A DNA stretch of 64,000 bases from Pseudoalteromonas piratica (GTDB taxonomy: Bacteria > Pseudomonadota > Gammaproteobacteria > Enterobacterales > Alteromonadaceae). This document shows positions 56,031 to 64,000 of this stretch, in pieces. The stretch lies in the NCBI RefSeq assembly GCF_000788395.1, contig NZ_CP009888.1, forward strand, positions 1,694,001-1,758,000, read 5' to 3'. The notes under the pieces were generated by a model that searched no databases, was not told where the DNA came from, and worked only from the letters and a program-made list of their open reading frames with translations. Both the position numbers and the translations under genes were made by a program. The stretch's first letter is position 1; every line of letters starts with the position of its first letter.

Positions 56031-58286
56031 ATGAAATATCTACAAAAGTCCAAGCTAGCTAATTTAATTCAAGGCTCACTATTTTCTTCTTTAGTTGTAT
56101 CAGGTGCCGCATTTGCGCAGGGTGAAGAAGCAGGTGCTGCGTCATCTCAACTAGAAGTAATCCAAGTAACAGCTCGTAAGCGTGTTGAAAATGCTCAGGA
56201 AATTCCTGTAGCTGTCTCAGCACTGCAAGGTGATAACCTTGATGCATACAGCTCTGCTGGTATGGATATTCGTTTTATGAATGCGAAAATCCCAAGCCTT
56301 TCGGTTGAGTCTTCATTTGGTCGTACTTTCCCACGTTTTTATGTGCGTGGTTTAGGTAACACTGACTTCGATCTAAACGCGTCTCAGCCTGTATCATTAG
56401 TAGTTGACGATGTGGTTCAAGAAAACCCTATTCTAAAAGGTTTCCCTGTTTTTGACATCGAACGTATCGAAGTACTTCGTGGTCCTCAAGGTACGCTGTT
56501 TGGACGTAACACGCCAGCAGGTCTTGTAAAGTTTGACTCAGTTAAGCCTTCTCAAGAATTTGATGCATATACATCACTTTCATATGGTACGCGTGGTGCA
56601 ATGGACTTTGAGGGTGCTGTAGGAACAGGTCTTACTGATAACATCTCAATGCGTGTTTCGACACTTTGGCAAGAAAAAGATAACTACATCGACACAGTAG
56701 CCCCTGGTGCTGAACAAAAAGATGTTTTAGGTGGTTATAGCGAAAAAGCGGCACGTGTTCAGTTCCTTTATGAAGGCAACGATTTCACGGGTCTTTTAAA
56801 TTTCCGTTACCGCGACCTTGATGGTGAGCCGATTGTTTTCTATGGCAACCTAATGGATGTGGGCTCAAACAAAATTCGCGCGGGTTGGAAAGATGATGTT
56901 GTGCATCACGATGCTGCGAAGAATGCAACGCAACAAGTTGAAACACAAGGTGTTAGCTTAAAGCTTGAGTGGGACTTAAATGATCACACAATCACAAGTA
57001 TTTCAGCTTGGGACAGTGCTGAGATTTTTTCTCGTGCTGACGTAGATGGTGGTTACGGTTGTGGTTTCTGTGGTATGGAAACAGGTCACGGCTTTATTCC
57101 ATTTGCAGCAGAAAGTGCGGATGCGATTCCTGATCACGATCAAATCACTCAAGAACTTCGTCTTTCAAGCAACTTCAGTGGTGATTTAAACTACCAAGTT
57201 GGTGTATTTTACTTTGATGAAGATTTAACAATTGAAAGCTTCAGCTACGATACACTGGCGAATGGCGCTCAAAATGGTTATGCGGTACAAAACCAACAAA
57301 CTAAAGCGTGGGCATTATTCGGTTCAGTTGATTACACGCTAAGCGATGCGCTAAAAGTGACTGCTGGTCTTCGTTATTCAGATGATGAAAAAGACTTTGT
57401 TGCAGAGCGTATTCAAGGACCTTTCGGTTCAGGTACTGCATTTGGTGAAGCAAACCCTAGTGATGATCATGTGTCATGGGATTTATCAGCAACTTATAAG
57501 TTAACGGATGACGTAAATTTATTTGCACGTGCTGCAAACAGCTTCCGTGCCCCAAGTATTCAGGGCCGTATCCTGTTTGGTGATGAGGTAACTGTTGCTG
57601 ACTCAGAAACAATCAACTCAATCGAAGCAGGTGTTAAGTCAGATATTCTTGATGGTCGTGGCCGCTTGAATATGACCGTGTTCTATTATCAGATGGACGA
57701 TCAGCAATTAACTGCAGTAGGTGGTGACTCGAACTTCAACCGTTTACTTAATGCTGATAAAACAACTGGCTATGGTTTTGAAATGGATTCAGAGTGGGTG
57801 CTTGCAGACGACTTATTTGCAACATTCAACTTAAGCTACAACAACACTGAGCTTAAAGATGACTCTTTATACCTGCCAGGTTGTTTTGGTTGCACCATTA
57901 CTGATCCAATGGTTGAAGGCAAAGGTTACAGCATCGATGGTAACAGTTTACCGCATGCACCTGAATGGATTGCAAACTTCACGCTTCGCTACAGTAAAGA
58001 AATTGGCGATGGTGAGTTCTTCGCATACACTGATTGGTCATACCGCAGTGAAATTGATTTCTTCCTTTACCGTTCAGTTGAATTCACTGGTGAAGCATTA
58101 TTTGAAGGCGGCTTACGTACTGGTTATAACTGGGCGTCGGGCGACAACGAATATGAAGTTGCAGCATTTGCCCGTAACTTAACTGATGAACGTGTTGTTA
58201 TTGGTGGTGTAGACTTCAACAACAACACGGGTATTGTAAATGAAGGTCGCTTTGTAGGCGTTGAATTCAAGGCTAAATTCTTCTAA
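56031..58286 (+). CDS. TonB-dependent outer-membrane receptor
   Basis: A 751-residue receptor. A signal peptide ends at AAFAQ-GEE; a TonB box-like LEVIQVTARKR follows. The plug (about 50-175) has PVSLVVDDV, EVLRGPQGTLFGRNTPAGLV; the 22-strand barrel ends in a terminal Phe. It resembles the FyuA/IroN-like group of Alteromonadales receptors that take up diverse substrates. The ligand is unknown. Arg is coded nearly always by CGT, suggesting high expression. Monocistronic, with a terminator after it. Confidence 0.92.
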   Translation: MKYLQKSKLANLIQGSLFSSLVVSGAAFAQGEEAGAASSQLEVIQVTARKRVENAQEIPVAVSALQGDNLDAYSSAGMDIRFMNAKIPSLSVESSFGRTFPRFYVRGLGNTDFDLNASQPVSLVVDDVVQENPILKGFPVFDIERIEVLRGPQGTLFGRNTPAGLVKFDSVKPSQEFDAYTSLSYGTRGAMDFEGAVGTGLTDNISMRVSTLWQEKDNYIDTVAPGAEQKDVLGGYSEKAARVQFLYEGNDFTGLLNFRYRDLDGEPIVFYGNLMDVGSNKIRAGWKDDVVHHDAAKNATQQVETQGVSLKLEWDLNDHTITSISAWDSAEIFSRADVDGGYGCGFCGMETGHGFIPFAAESADAIPDHDQITQELRLSSNFSGDLNYQVGVFYFDEDLTIESFSYDTLANGAQNGYAVQNQQTKAWALFGSVDYTLSDALKVTAGLRYSDDEKDFVAERIQGPFGSGTAFGEANPSDDHVSWDLSATYKLTDDVNLFARAANSFRAPSIQGRILFGDEVTVADSETINSIEAGVKSDILDGRGRLNMTVFYYQMDDQQLTAVGGDSNFNRLLNADKTTGYGFEMDSEWVLADDLFATFNLSYNNTELKDDSLYLPGCFGCTITDPMVEGKGYSIDGNSLPHAPEWIANFTLRYSKEIGDGEFFAYTDWSYRSEIDFFLYRSVEFTGEALFEGGLRTGYNWASGDNEYEVAAFARNLTDERVVIGGVDFNNNTGIVNEGRFVGVEFKAKFF

Positions 58287-58306
58287 GCATACTCTTTAAG
58301 TATATT

Positions 58307-58335
58307 AAAAAGCCCATCATTTGATGGGCTTTTTT
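58307..58335 (+). terminator. Rho-independent terminator of the TonB receptor gene
   Basis: AAAAAGCCCATC/GATGGGCTTTTT with a 4-nt loop and a following T run. It lies 20 nt past the stop and can also serve the convergent gene on the minus strand. Confidence 0.92.
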
Positions 58336-58366
58336 TATTTGCTAAATAGCTGCTAATAGCGGTTCC

Positions 58367-59260
58367 TCATAATCCATTTAAATTATCATCTGGGTTAATA
58401 TTCAGGACCTCCCAATTTGCAGTAACTGGGTGATTAATACCAACAGATTGATATGCCGCTGTAATTTTATTTTGTTTATGTAACAGCTTCAGGCCAGCAT
58501 TAATAGCATTAGCAATATGCTGAGAGTTAGGGAAATGAGATGATATTGCAAAATGGCGGCTATCCCATAAAACAGCCTTTATATTGGGAATGGGCAACAT
58601 CTCCTCATAGCTTAGATCATCTTCATCAACTCTAAAGTGGATTAAGGTGTAGTCTGCAATTTCGCTTTTAACTAATCGCTTCATATTCGGGAACGACTCA
58701 ATATGAGCAAGTTTATTCGGTTTTAATTGGTTAATGGCCTGCCAATCTGCTGTCCAAAAACGATTTGATATGGCTGTAAGTTTAGAAATGTCATCAGTAT
58801 TTTTCGCCTTAAGTGCTTTTTCATTGCCCTTGGACGTATATAAACCGACATCATAGTCACCCTTTTTGATAACAACATGGCTAGCGATGAGTGACTCTGG
58901 ATGTGCTTGAATATCAGATAACCAAAGGGTATCTGCACTCATAGCAAATTTTCCACTATTGAGTAAATCGATGTTGCGGCCATACACAGAATTATCAAAA
59001 TACACTAAACGACAATTGCACTTACCAAGGTGGAGTGCTTGATTAAGCAAAATGACATCGACTAAATCGCGGCCCTGTGGGAGCTGAGAAAAATCATTAA
59101 GTGCTAAAATATCCGTCTGTTTACTTAATCGTTCTAAATGAAGTTTTACATCTTCGGCAATTAACACCGGAACAGTGATAGGGTTTTGACTATAAACATT
59201 GCCACTGGAAACAGTGAAAACGACCAATAAGCATACTACTAAAATTTTTTGTAACCACAT
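58367..59260 (-). CDS. Periplasmic solute-binding-like protein
   Basis: A 297-residue secreted protein: signal peptide ends NVYSQ (about residue 25). The remainder has the lobe pattern of family 3 solute-binding proteins without a clear ligand motif (LIASHVVIKKGDYDVGLYTSKG; HFAISSHFPNSQHIANAINAGLKLL). There is no transporter gene nearby, so it is an orphan; such proteins in this order often act as sensors or have unknown roles. Confidence 0.65.
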   Translation of the reverse strand: MWLQKILVVCLLVVFTVSSGNVYSQNPITVPVLIAEDVKLHLERLSKQTDILALNDFSQLPQGRDLVDVILLNQALHLGKCNCRLVYFDNSVYGRNIDLLNSGKFAMSADTLWLSDIQAHPESLIASHVVIKKGDYDVGLYTSKGNEKALKAKNTDDISKLTAISNRFWTADWQAINQLKPNKLAHIESFPNMKRLVKSEIADYTLIHFRVDEDDLSYEEMLPIPNIKAVLWDSRHFAISSHFPNSQHIANAINAGLKLLHKQNKITAAYQSVGINHPVTANWEVLNINPDDNLNGL

Positions 59261-59404
59261 ACTATCTACATAAAACTGCTTAGATATTCACTATACAACC
59301 AGTTTAAGAATAATTATGCAAGCCTTGTCTGTGAGCCGTTTTCAACTACTTTATAAATATTTAAAATATGCTAAAGTCTGCGCCCTTAATACGAGGAAAT
59401 TATT

Positions 59405-59704
59405 ATGTCTGCATTTTGGAATTATCGTGTCATTGAATGCCCGAGTGAAGAGGGTACCTTATTTCAAGTACACGTGGTTGAATACAATATTAATGGTAAA
59501 GCGGTAAACTGGTCTGAAACGGCAGAAGGCTCTTTTGGCACAACGCTTGAGGGGTTGTCACAAGATCTTGAGCGTCAAAAGCAAGCATTGGATAAACCTG
59601 TGCTGACAGTAAAGCGCCTAGCACGAGGTTACGAATTAATTGAAGTGGAAAGTGGTGAACTAGCTTCATCACCAGTACCAGAAGCATTACAAGAGCAAAA
59701 CTAA
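59405..59704 (+). CDS. Conserved small protein of unknown function
   Basis: A 99-residue cytoplasmic protein with no membrane segment (MSAFWNYRVIECPSEEGT; DLERQKQALDKPVLTV). It starts at an ATG 4 nt after GAGGAAATT. Acidic; not assigned to a family. It is 1 nt from the HAD phosphatase gene, so probably cotranscribed. Confidence 0.7.
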   Translation: MSAFWNYRVIECPSEEGTLFQVHVVEYNINGKAVNWSETAEGSFGTTLEGLSQDLERQKQALDKPVLTVKRLARGYELIEVESGELASSPVPEALQEQN

Positions 59705-59705
59705 C

Positions 59706-60362
59706 ATGTCTTTGCTGGCGATTTATTTTGATCTAGACGGCACTTTGGTTGATTCAGAGCACTTACATGCGGTGAGCTGGAATAAAGTACTGACTGAATA
59801 TGGACTCTCTTTTAGTGAAGATGAATTTTGCCAGCAGTATGCTGGAAAGCCGACTCTTGAAGCAGCTAAAACCATTGTTAGCGAACATGGTTTAGAGATT
59901 ACGCCAAGTGCACTTGCCAATCTCAAGCATGTGGTTTTTTCTGATATCTCAAAAAACCAGCTACCAGAATTATTGCCAGGGGCAAAAGACTTACTGACGT
60001 GGTGTAAAAAGCAAGGTTTAAAATTGGCATTGGTGACTGGCAGTGCAAAAGCGGAAGCCACCGCTATTTTGTCAGGCCATAATTTAACGCCATTTTTTGA
60101 TGTGATTTATACCCGAGATGATGTTGAGTTGCCAAAACCACATCCTGAGCCTTATCAATTGGCAATAGCACAGTTTGCTTTAACAGCTGAATCCGGCCTT
60201 GCTATTGAAGATACTGTGGCGGGGTCAACAAGTGCCAAGGCTGCGGGTCTATTTACTGTGGTTGTGCCAAATAAATACACTATGTCATCTGATTTTTCGC
60301 ATGTAGACCTTCGCTGTAAAGATTTAACAGCTGTTAAAGCGCTGATCGCCAGCAAACTCTAA
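59706..60362 (+). CDS. HAD-family phosphatase, beta-phosphoglucomutase/GS1-like subgroup
   Basis: A 218-residue HAD hydrolase: motif I FDLDGTLVD (Asp9, Asp11), motif II VTGSAKAE, Lys in LPKPHPEPY and motif IV IEDTVAGSTSAKAAG. The cap is the four-helix C1 type (SWNKVLTEYGLSFSEDEFC). Substrate cannot be told; sugar phosphates are usual. Confidence 0.88.
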   Translation: MSLLAIYFDLDGTLVDSEHLHAVSWNKVLTEYGLSFSEDEFCQQYAGKPTLEAAKTIVSEHGLEITPSALANLKHVVFSDISKNQLPELLPGAKDLLTWCKKQGLKLALVTGSAKAEATAILSGHNLTPFFDVIYTRDDVELPKPHPEPYQLAIAQFALTAESGLAIEDTVAGSTSAKAAGLFTVVVPNKYTMSSDFSHVDLRCKDLTAVKALIASKL

Positions 60363-60410
60363 ATAATCCGATACACTTATAAGAGCCGATCTAATTTCAA
60401 GGAGGAAATC

Positions 60411-61235
60411 ATGGCTCTTAAACTTCTTTTGTTCTTTTCTTTAATTTTTTGCTTTGAACATACATTTGCCGTAGAAGTTCAACTGGCAAAAACTTATCAG
60501 AGACAAGGTGTAAGCGAGTACTTAGTTAGCGAAAAACTAGATGGTGTAAGAGCTATTTGGCGTAATCAACAGCTTGTTACCCGTAATGGAAATAAAATTT
60601 ATGCACCGAGCTGGTTTACTAAAAACTGGCCAAATAAATGGCTCGATGGAGAACTATGGAGTCAGCATAATGATTTTGAGTTTATCGCCAGTACCGTTTT
60701 AGATAAAAAACCGAACCAAGCAGCTTGGCGAAAAATAAAATTTTTTGTTTTTGATATGCCAGATAATGAAAACGTGTTTTCTATCCGTTATCAAAATTAC
60801 CTCGCAGCAATTCTTGAGACAGACTCTGACTACCTTGCGGCAGTCGAACAACACCAGTTCAGTGATGAATCGCAATTAGAGCGCTTCTACCAAGCACGTT
60901 TAAAGCAAGGTGCTGAAGGGGTTATTCTACATGCAAAACAGGCTCGATTTAGTAATGGACGAAGTGCTCACTTACTCAAATATAAACCTTATCAAGACGC
61001 CGAAGGGATCATAGTAGGTTACAGTGCCGGCAAAGGTAAATATCAAGGAATGGTTGGTGCGCTGATTGTTGAGCTTAAAAGTGGTGAGCAAATAAAACTT
61101 GGCAGTGGTTTATCTGATGCGTTAAGAAAAAAGCCCCCAGTTATCGGCAGTCAAGTTACTTATCGTTATAATGGGTTTACCAAATATGGCAAACCACGAT
61201 TTGCACGGTTTTTACGTGTTAGACAGCGTGAATAA
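60411..61235 (+). CDS. ATP-dependent DNA ligase, periplasmic Lig E type
   Basis: A 274-residue minimal ligase with a signal peptide (ends HTFA-VEV), so it works outside the cytoplasm. Nucleotidyl-transferase motif I is SEKLDGVRA with Lys42; motif III is FFVFDMP, motif IV EGVILH and motif V LLKYKPY. An OB domain follows (AEGIIVGYSAGKGKYQGMVG). No zinc or primase domains. Lig E enzymes are linked to uptake of DNA or extracellular DNA handling; that role is not proven here. GGAGG precedes the ATG. Confidence 0.92.
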   Translation: MALKLLLFFSLIFCFEHTFAVEVQLAKTYQRQGVSEYLVSEKLDGVRAIWRNQQLVTRNGNKIYAPSWFTKNWPNKWLDGELWSQHNDFEFIASTVLDKKPNQAAWRKIKFFVFDMPDNENVFSIRYQNYLAAILETDSDYLAAVEQHQFSDESQLERFYQARLKQGAEGVILHAKQARFSNGRSAHLLKYKPYQDAEGIIVGYSAGKGKYQGMVGALIVELKSGEQIKLGSGLSDALRKKPPVIGSQVTYRYNGFTKYGKPRFARFLRVRQRE

Positions 61236-61244
61236 CCACAATGT

Positions 61245-61703
61245 TTAGTCGAGGCGATTTGCCAAGTAGTTATGATAATCAGGAATAGTGCGGTCGATTT
61301 GCTCCGACATCATCTGACTGGCAATCAACATATCTGCTGTTGCCTCGTTACAAGCGACGGGGATATTCCAAACGGCAGCCAATCTTAAAAGTGCTTTTAC
61401 GTCAGGGTCGTGTGGCTGGGAAGCTAAGGGATCCCAAAAGAAGATAAGTAGGTTCACTTCATGCTCAGCGATTTTGGCACCAAGTTGTTGATCACCACCC
61501 ATCGGGCCGCTCAAGAGCTTCTCGACTTGTAGCCCTGTTGTTTTCTCAATGAGGTGGCCTGTAGTGCCGGTGCCGTATAAATTATGCGCTGCAAGAATCG
61601 ATTTATGTTTTTCACACCACGCGCTTAATGCGGCTTTTTTACCGTCATGTGCGACTAATGCGATGCTTTTCTTTGCTGGAATTGCAGTGATAATTTGTTC
61701 CAT
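61245..61703 (-). CDS. mgsA: Methylglyoxal synthase
   Basis: A 152-residue MgsA: KSIALVAHDGKK, LYGTGTTGHLIEKTTGL, SGPMGGDQQLGAKIAE and VACNEATADMLIAS. It converts dihydroxyacetone phosphate to methylglyoxal. Convergent with the ligase gene, 9 nt apart. Confidence 0.97.
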   Translation of the reverse strand: MEQIITAIPAKKSIALVAHDGKKAALSAWCEKHKSILAAHNLYGTGTTGHLIEKTTGLQVEKLLSGPMGGDQQLGAKIAEHEVNLLIFFWDPLASQPHDPDVKALLRLAAVWNIPVACNEATADMLIASQMMSEQIDRTIPDYHNYLANRLD

Positions 61704-61714
61704 TTGTTAACACC

Positions 61715-62350
61715 TTAAAAAACTTCAAGTATCAAGCGTAACCCTAATAAAATAAAAATACCACCGGCAATGCGGTCAATCCATTGTTGCGCACTTGGAT
61801 GATGCTTGAAGTAACCTGCAATTTTATTGCCGCTCTTCACATACATAACGTCAATTGGAAACGCTAAAATAGGGTAGAGTAAACCAAAAATTAATAACTG
61901 TAGCCAGACAGGCGTCGCTAATGTGCTGTCAGCAAATTGTGGAATAAACGCCAGAAAGAATAGAGCCACTTTAGGGTTGAATATTTCAGTCAGCATGGCT
62001 TGAACGAAAATGTTTTTCTCTTTTTTACCCGACAGTTCACAATGGATCTCTTCGGGAGGGCGCAAACTATCAATAATACTCGTTACTCCAAGATACACTA
62101 AGTACAAAGCGCCAACCCAAAGTACGGTTTGATAGGCTATTTCTGATGTTTTTAAAATTACACTCAAGCCTGCAACGGCTAAAATTGTGTGTACTACGCC
62201 CGCTGTTGCAAAGCCAAAGGCAGTTTGCATACCGGCAGTTTTACCTTTTGCAAAAGTTTGCGCCATCAAAAAAGCGTTAGACGGGCCGGGTGAAACGGCT
62301 AGCAAAAAACTAAGAGTGACAAACGATAATAGCGATTCAAAATTAATCAT
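61715..62350 (-). CDS. LysE/RhtB family amino-acid exporter
   Basis: A 211-residue protein with six membrane helices; family start SPGPSNAFLMAQTFAKGKTAG and FNPKVALFFLAFIPQF. Likely exports an amino acid or derivative. 8 nt upstream of it on the same strand ends the MFS gene, so an operon with mgsA is possible. Confidence 0.9.
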   Translation of the reverse strand: MINFESLLSFVTLSFLLAVSPGPSNAFLMAQTFAKGKTAGMQTAFGFATAGVVHTILAVAGLSVILKTSEIAYQTVLWVGALYLVYLGVTSIIDSLRPPEEIHCELSGKKEKNIFVQAMLTEIFNPKVALFFLAFIPQFADSTLATPVWLQLLIFGLLYPILAFPIDVMYVKSGNKIAGYFKHHPSAQQWIDRIAGGIFILLGLRLILEVF

Positions 62351-62358
62351 AACGAGTT

Positions 62359-63516
62359 TTAACTGTAAGCGGCCAGAGGTTCATTATCATGCTGTTTCAA
62401 GCGAATTAGAAAAGGCAAAACACTTAATAAATGGCATGCAATAATATAGGGAATAGCAATAGGTAAATACTGAGTTAGGCTAACAATTAGGCCTGCTCCA
62501 CTCATTTGCATCATCCCCAGTAATGCCGATGCTTTACCTGCATTTTGTTTAAAAGGTGCTAAAGCATTACCTGCTGCAGCGCCCATTGAAAAGGCAAAAC
62601 CAATTGAACCGATAAAGATGGCAATCATAAAACTTGTGACATTCGTGAATGCCAGCTGAAATGCTATCACTAAGCAACCTGCAGAGATCATTAATAGTAG
62701 GCCAATCATAAGTGCCAATGAGGTGGCTTTTTTGATTAATTGCGGTGCGAGAAAGCTGCCTATTATGCTCACCGTTGCGTTAATGCCAAACCAAAAGGTA
62801 AAACTTTTTTCATCCAGTCCTTGTTGCGTCATTAAATAGTTGGGAGCTTGGGCAACAAATGCCAAAATTGCACTCATAGACAACATACATATGGTGGCAT
62901 TAAATAAAAAAGTAGGGTGAGAGAAAATTTGCCAGTACGATACTTTTGCTTGATGCTTTCCTTGTGGGGTATTAGAAGCCTTTTTTGGAATTGCAAAAAT
63001 CAGTATTAGTAAACTTACCAGCGCAAAACTAGCTAAAAAGTAGAAGTTACTTTGCCAACCAAATTGTACTGTAAGCCATGCGCCTAAAATTGGCGCTAAT
63101 GCAGGGATAAAACAGACAATGCCATTTAAGTAAGAGATTACTTGCGCACTTTTATTCGCATTATAGTTGTCCCGCACTAAAGCAAAAGTACTGACAAAGG
63201 TTGCTGCAGCGCCCACACCTTGAATAATTCGAGCGATGATTAATAAAGATACGGTTTCAGCAGATGCAGCGAATAGTGCACCAATGAAGTAGGTGACCAC
63301 ACCGAAGATGGCGATTTTTCTACGGCCAAATCGATCGCTTAGAGGGCCTAAAATTAATTGTGCCAAGCCAACGCATACCATAAATGCGGTAATACTCGTT
63401 TGGATATGAGTAATTGAACTACTCAGTTCTGTGGCCATGAGGGGCATGGCAGGTAGATAAAGATCGATTGCTAAAGGGCAAAAGATAACAAGCAATACAA
63501 GGGCGAGTTTCAGCAT
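62359..63516 (-). CDS. Bcr/CflA-type MFS drug transporter
   Basis: A 385-residue protein with 12 membrane helices. The first has the family start CPLAIDLYLPAMP, with GPLSDRFGRRKIA (MFS motif A) after helix 2. Probably a proton-driven exporter. The start at 63516 (MLKLALVLL) fits the family; an earlier ATG would add 19 unusual residues. Confidence 0.9.
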   Translation of the reverse strand: MLKLALVLLVIFCPLAIDLYLPAMPLMATELSSSITHIQTSITAFMVCVGLAQLILGPLSDRFGRRKIAIFGVVTYFIGALFAASAETVSLLIIARIIQGVGAAATFVSTFALVRDNYNANKSAQVISYLNGIVCFIPALAPILGAWLTVQFGWQSNFYFLASFALVSLLILIFAIPKKASNTPQGKHQAKVSYWQIFSHPTFLFNATICMLSMSAILAFVAQAPNYLMTQQGLDEKSFTFWFGINATVSIIGSFLAPQLIKKATSLALMIGLLLMISAGCLVIAFQLAFTNVTSFMIAIFIGSIGFAFSMGAAAGNALAPFKQNAGKASALLGMMQMSGAGLIVSLTQYLPIAIPYIIACHLLSVLPFLIRLKQHDNEPLAAYS

Positions 63517-63609
63517 AGTTACAACACATTTTTCAGGGGAGAGAATTGTATACGTTCTGCTGGGGAGATCCAAGCCTATAACCGATGTTAAGGCTTGGCT
63601 GTCATTAAG

Positions 63610-64000
63610 TTACTCTACCAAAATTTTAGCTGAGAGAATCTCTAATTTTTGTTTTGGCTGACCGCTTCGGCTGCCATTTTCATTAAATAAATCAAGGGTT
63701 TTTTCGTCGCTCACTAGTTTACCAAACACAGTATGTCTGCCATTAAGGTGAGGCGTAGCACGAAAAGTAATAAAAAATTGACTGCCGTCGGTGTTAGGGC
63801 CGGCATTTGCCATGCTCAATAAGCCTTTTTGATCATGCGGTACCAGTGGTTCAAATTCCCCCGCGTAGCGATAGCCTGGAAAGCCACGGCCATTGCCTAG
63901 AGGGTCGCCACCTTGAGCCATAAAGTCATTGATTACACGATGGAAAATCAATGAGTCATAAAACCCTAGGGTGGTGAGATAAATGGTACTTGATGCATGC
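63610..64000 (-). CDS. Cyclophilin-type peptidyl-prolyl isomerase (5' partial)
   Basis: The C-terminal 130 residues or so of a cyclophilin: [20 protein letters not shown], the [20 protein letters not shown] core and [12 protein letters not shown]. The frame stays open to the window end, so the start lies outside. Catalytic Arg (FHRV) and Phe/Trp-site residues are present. It ends in ILSAKILVE, so a bacterial PpiB/PpiA-like enzyme is likely. Confidence 0.93.
   Translation of the reverse strand, partial: HASSTIYLTTLGFYDSLIFHRVINDFMAQGGDPLGNGRGFPGYRYAGEFEPLVPHDQKGLLSMANAGPNTDGSQFFITFRATPHLNGRHTVFGKLVSDEKTLDLFNENGSRSGQPKQKLEILSAKILVE

Noticed and set aside
1..64000. CRISPR arrays, insertion sequences, tRNA or rRNA genes
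   Set aside because: No regularly spaced identical DNA repeats, transposase genes, terminal inverted repeats or RNA gene signatures were found on reading; a covariance search could still find a small RNA.

Overview
This window looks like a chromosomal segment of a marine gammaproteobacterium of the order Alteromonadales, most likely Pseudoalteromonas or a close relative. The evidence is low-to-moderate GC, a single large polar-flagellum and chemotaxis cluster (flrBC-fliE...cheW-DUF2802) followed directly by a ccm cytochrome c maturation operon, MotC/MotD-type stators, ParA/ParP-like polar factors and a TonB-dependent receptor. Genus is inferred from gene order and protein style, not measured.

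Region 1 (1-8592) is the accessory part and the most interesting. Five same-strand genes face a convergent PAAR spike-tip gene. They are: a 5'-truncated protein with five tandem beta-thymosin/WH2-like repeats (a eukaryotic-type actin-binding motif); an alpha/beta hydrolase with a Ser-Asp-His triad; an unrecognised membrane-associated protein; a dCache domain fused to what looks like a pentameric ligand-gated ion channel; and a nucleotidyl cyclase toxin of the ExoY/CyaA/edema-factor family. I infer a type VI (or other contractile) secretion effector island aimed at eukaryotic cells. ExoY-type cyclases are switched on by host actin, and an actin-binding repeat protein is encoded about 6 kb away in the same gene run.

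Region 2 (8732-10561, minus strand) is housekeeping: yceI, a cytochrome b561 gene and tag. Region 3 (10689-40588, plus strand) is the flagellar/chemotaxis cluster: flrBC, fliEFGHIJKLMNOPQR, flhB, flhAFG, fliA, cheYZAB, motCD, a parA-like gene, a ParP-like CheW-domain gene, cheW and DUF2802. Sigma-54-type promoters can be read before fliE and flhA, and a weaker one before flrB. Region 4 (40616-43100, minus) holds an FlhB C-terminal-domain homologue and a second FliK-like protein. Region 5 (43207-50959) is ccmABCDEFGHI followed by mlaA. Region 6 (51019-64000) is mixed: a degenerate EAL-HDOD protein, putP, an MscS channel, a TonB receptor, a solute-binding-like protein, a small conserved protein, a HAD phosphatase, a periplasmic Lig E DNA ligase, mgsA, a LysE exporter, a Bcr/CflA-type MFS transporter and a cyclophilin cut by the window end.

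No rRNA, tRNA, CRISPR array or insertion sequence was recognised.
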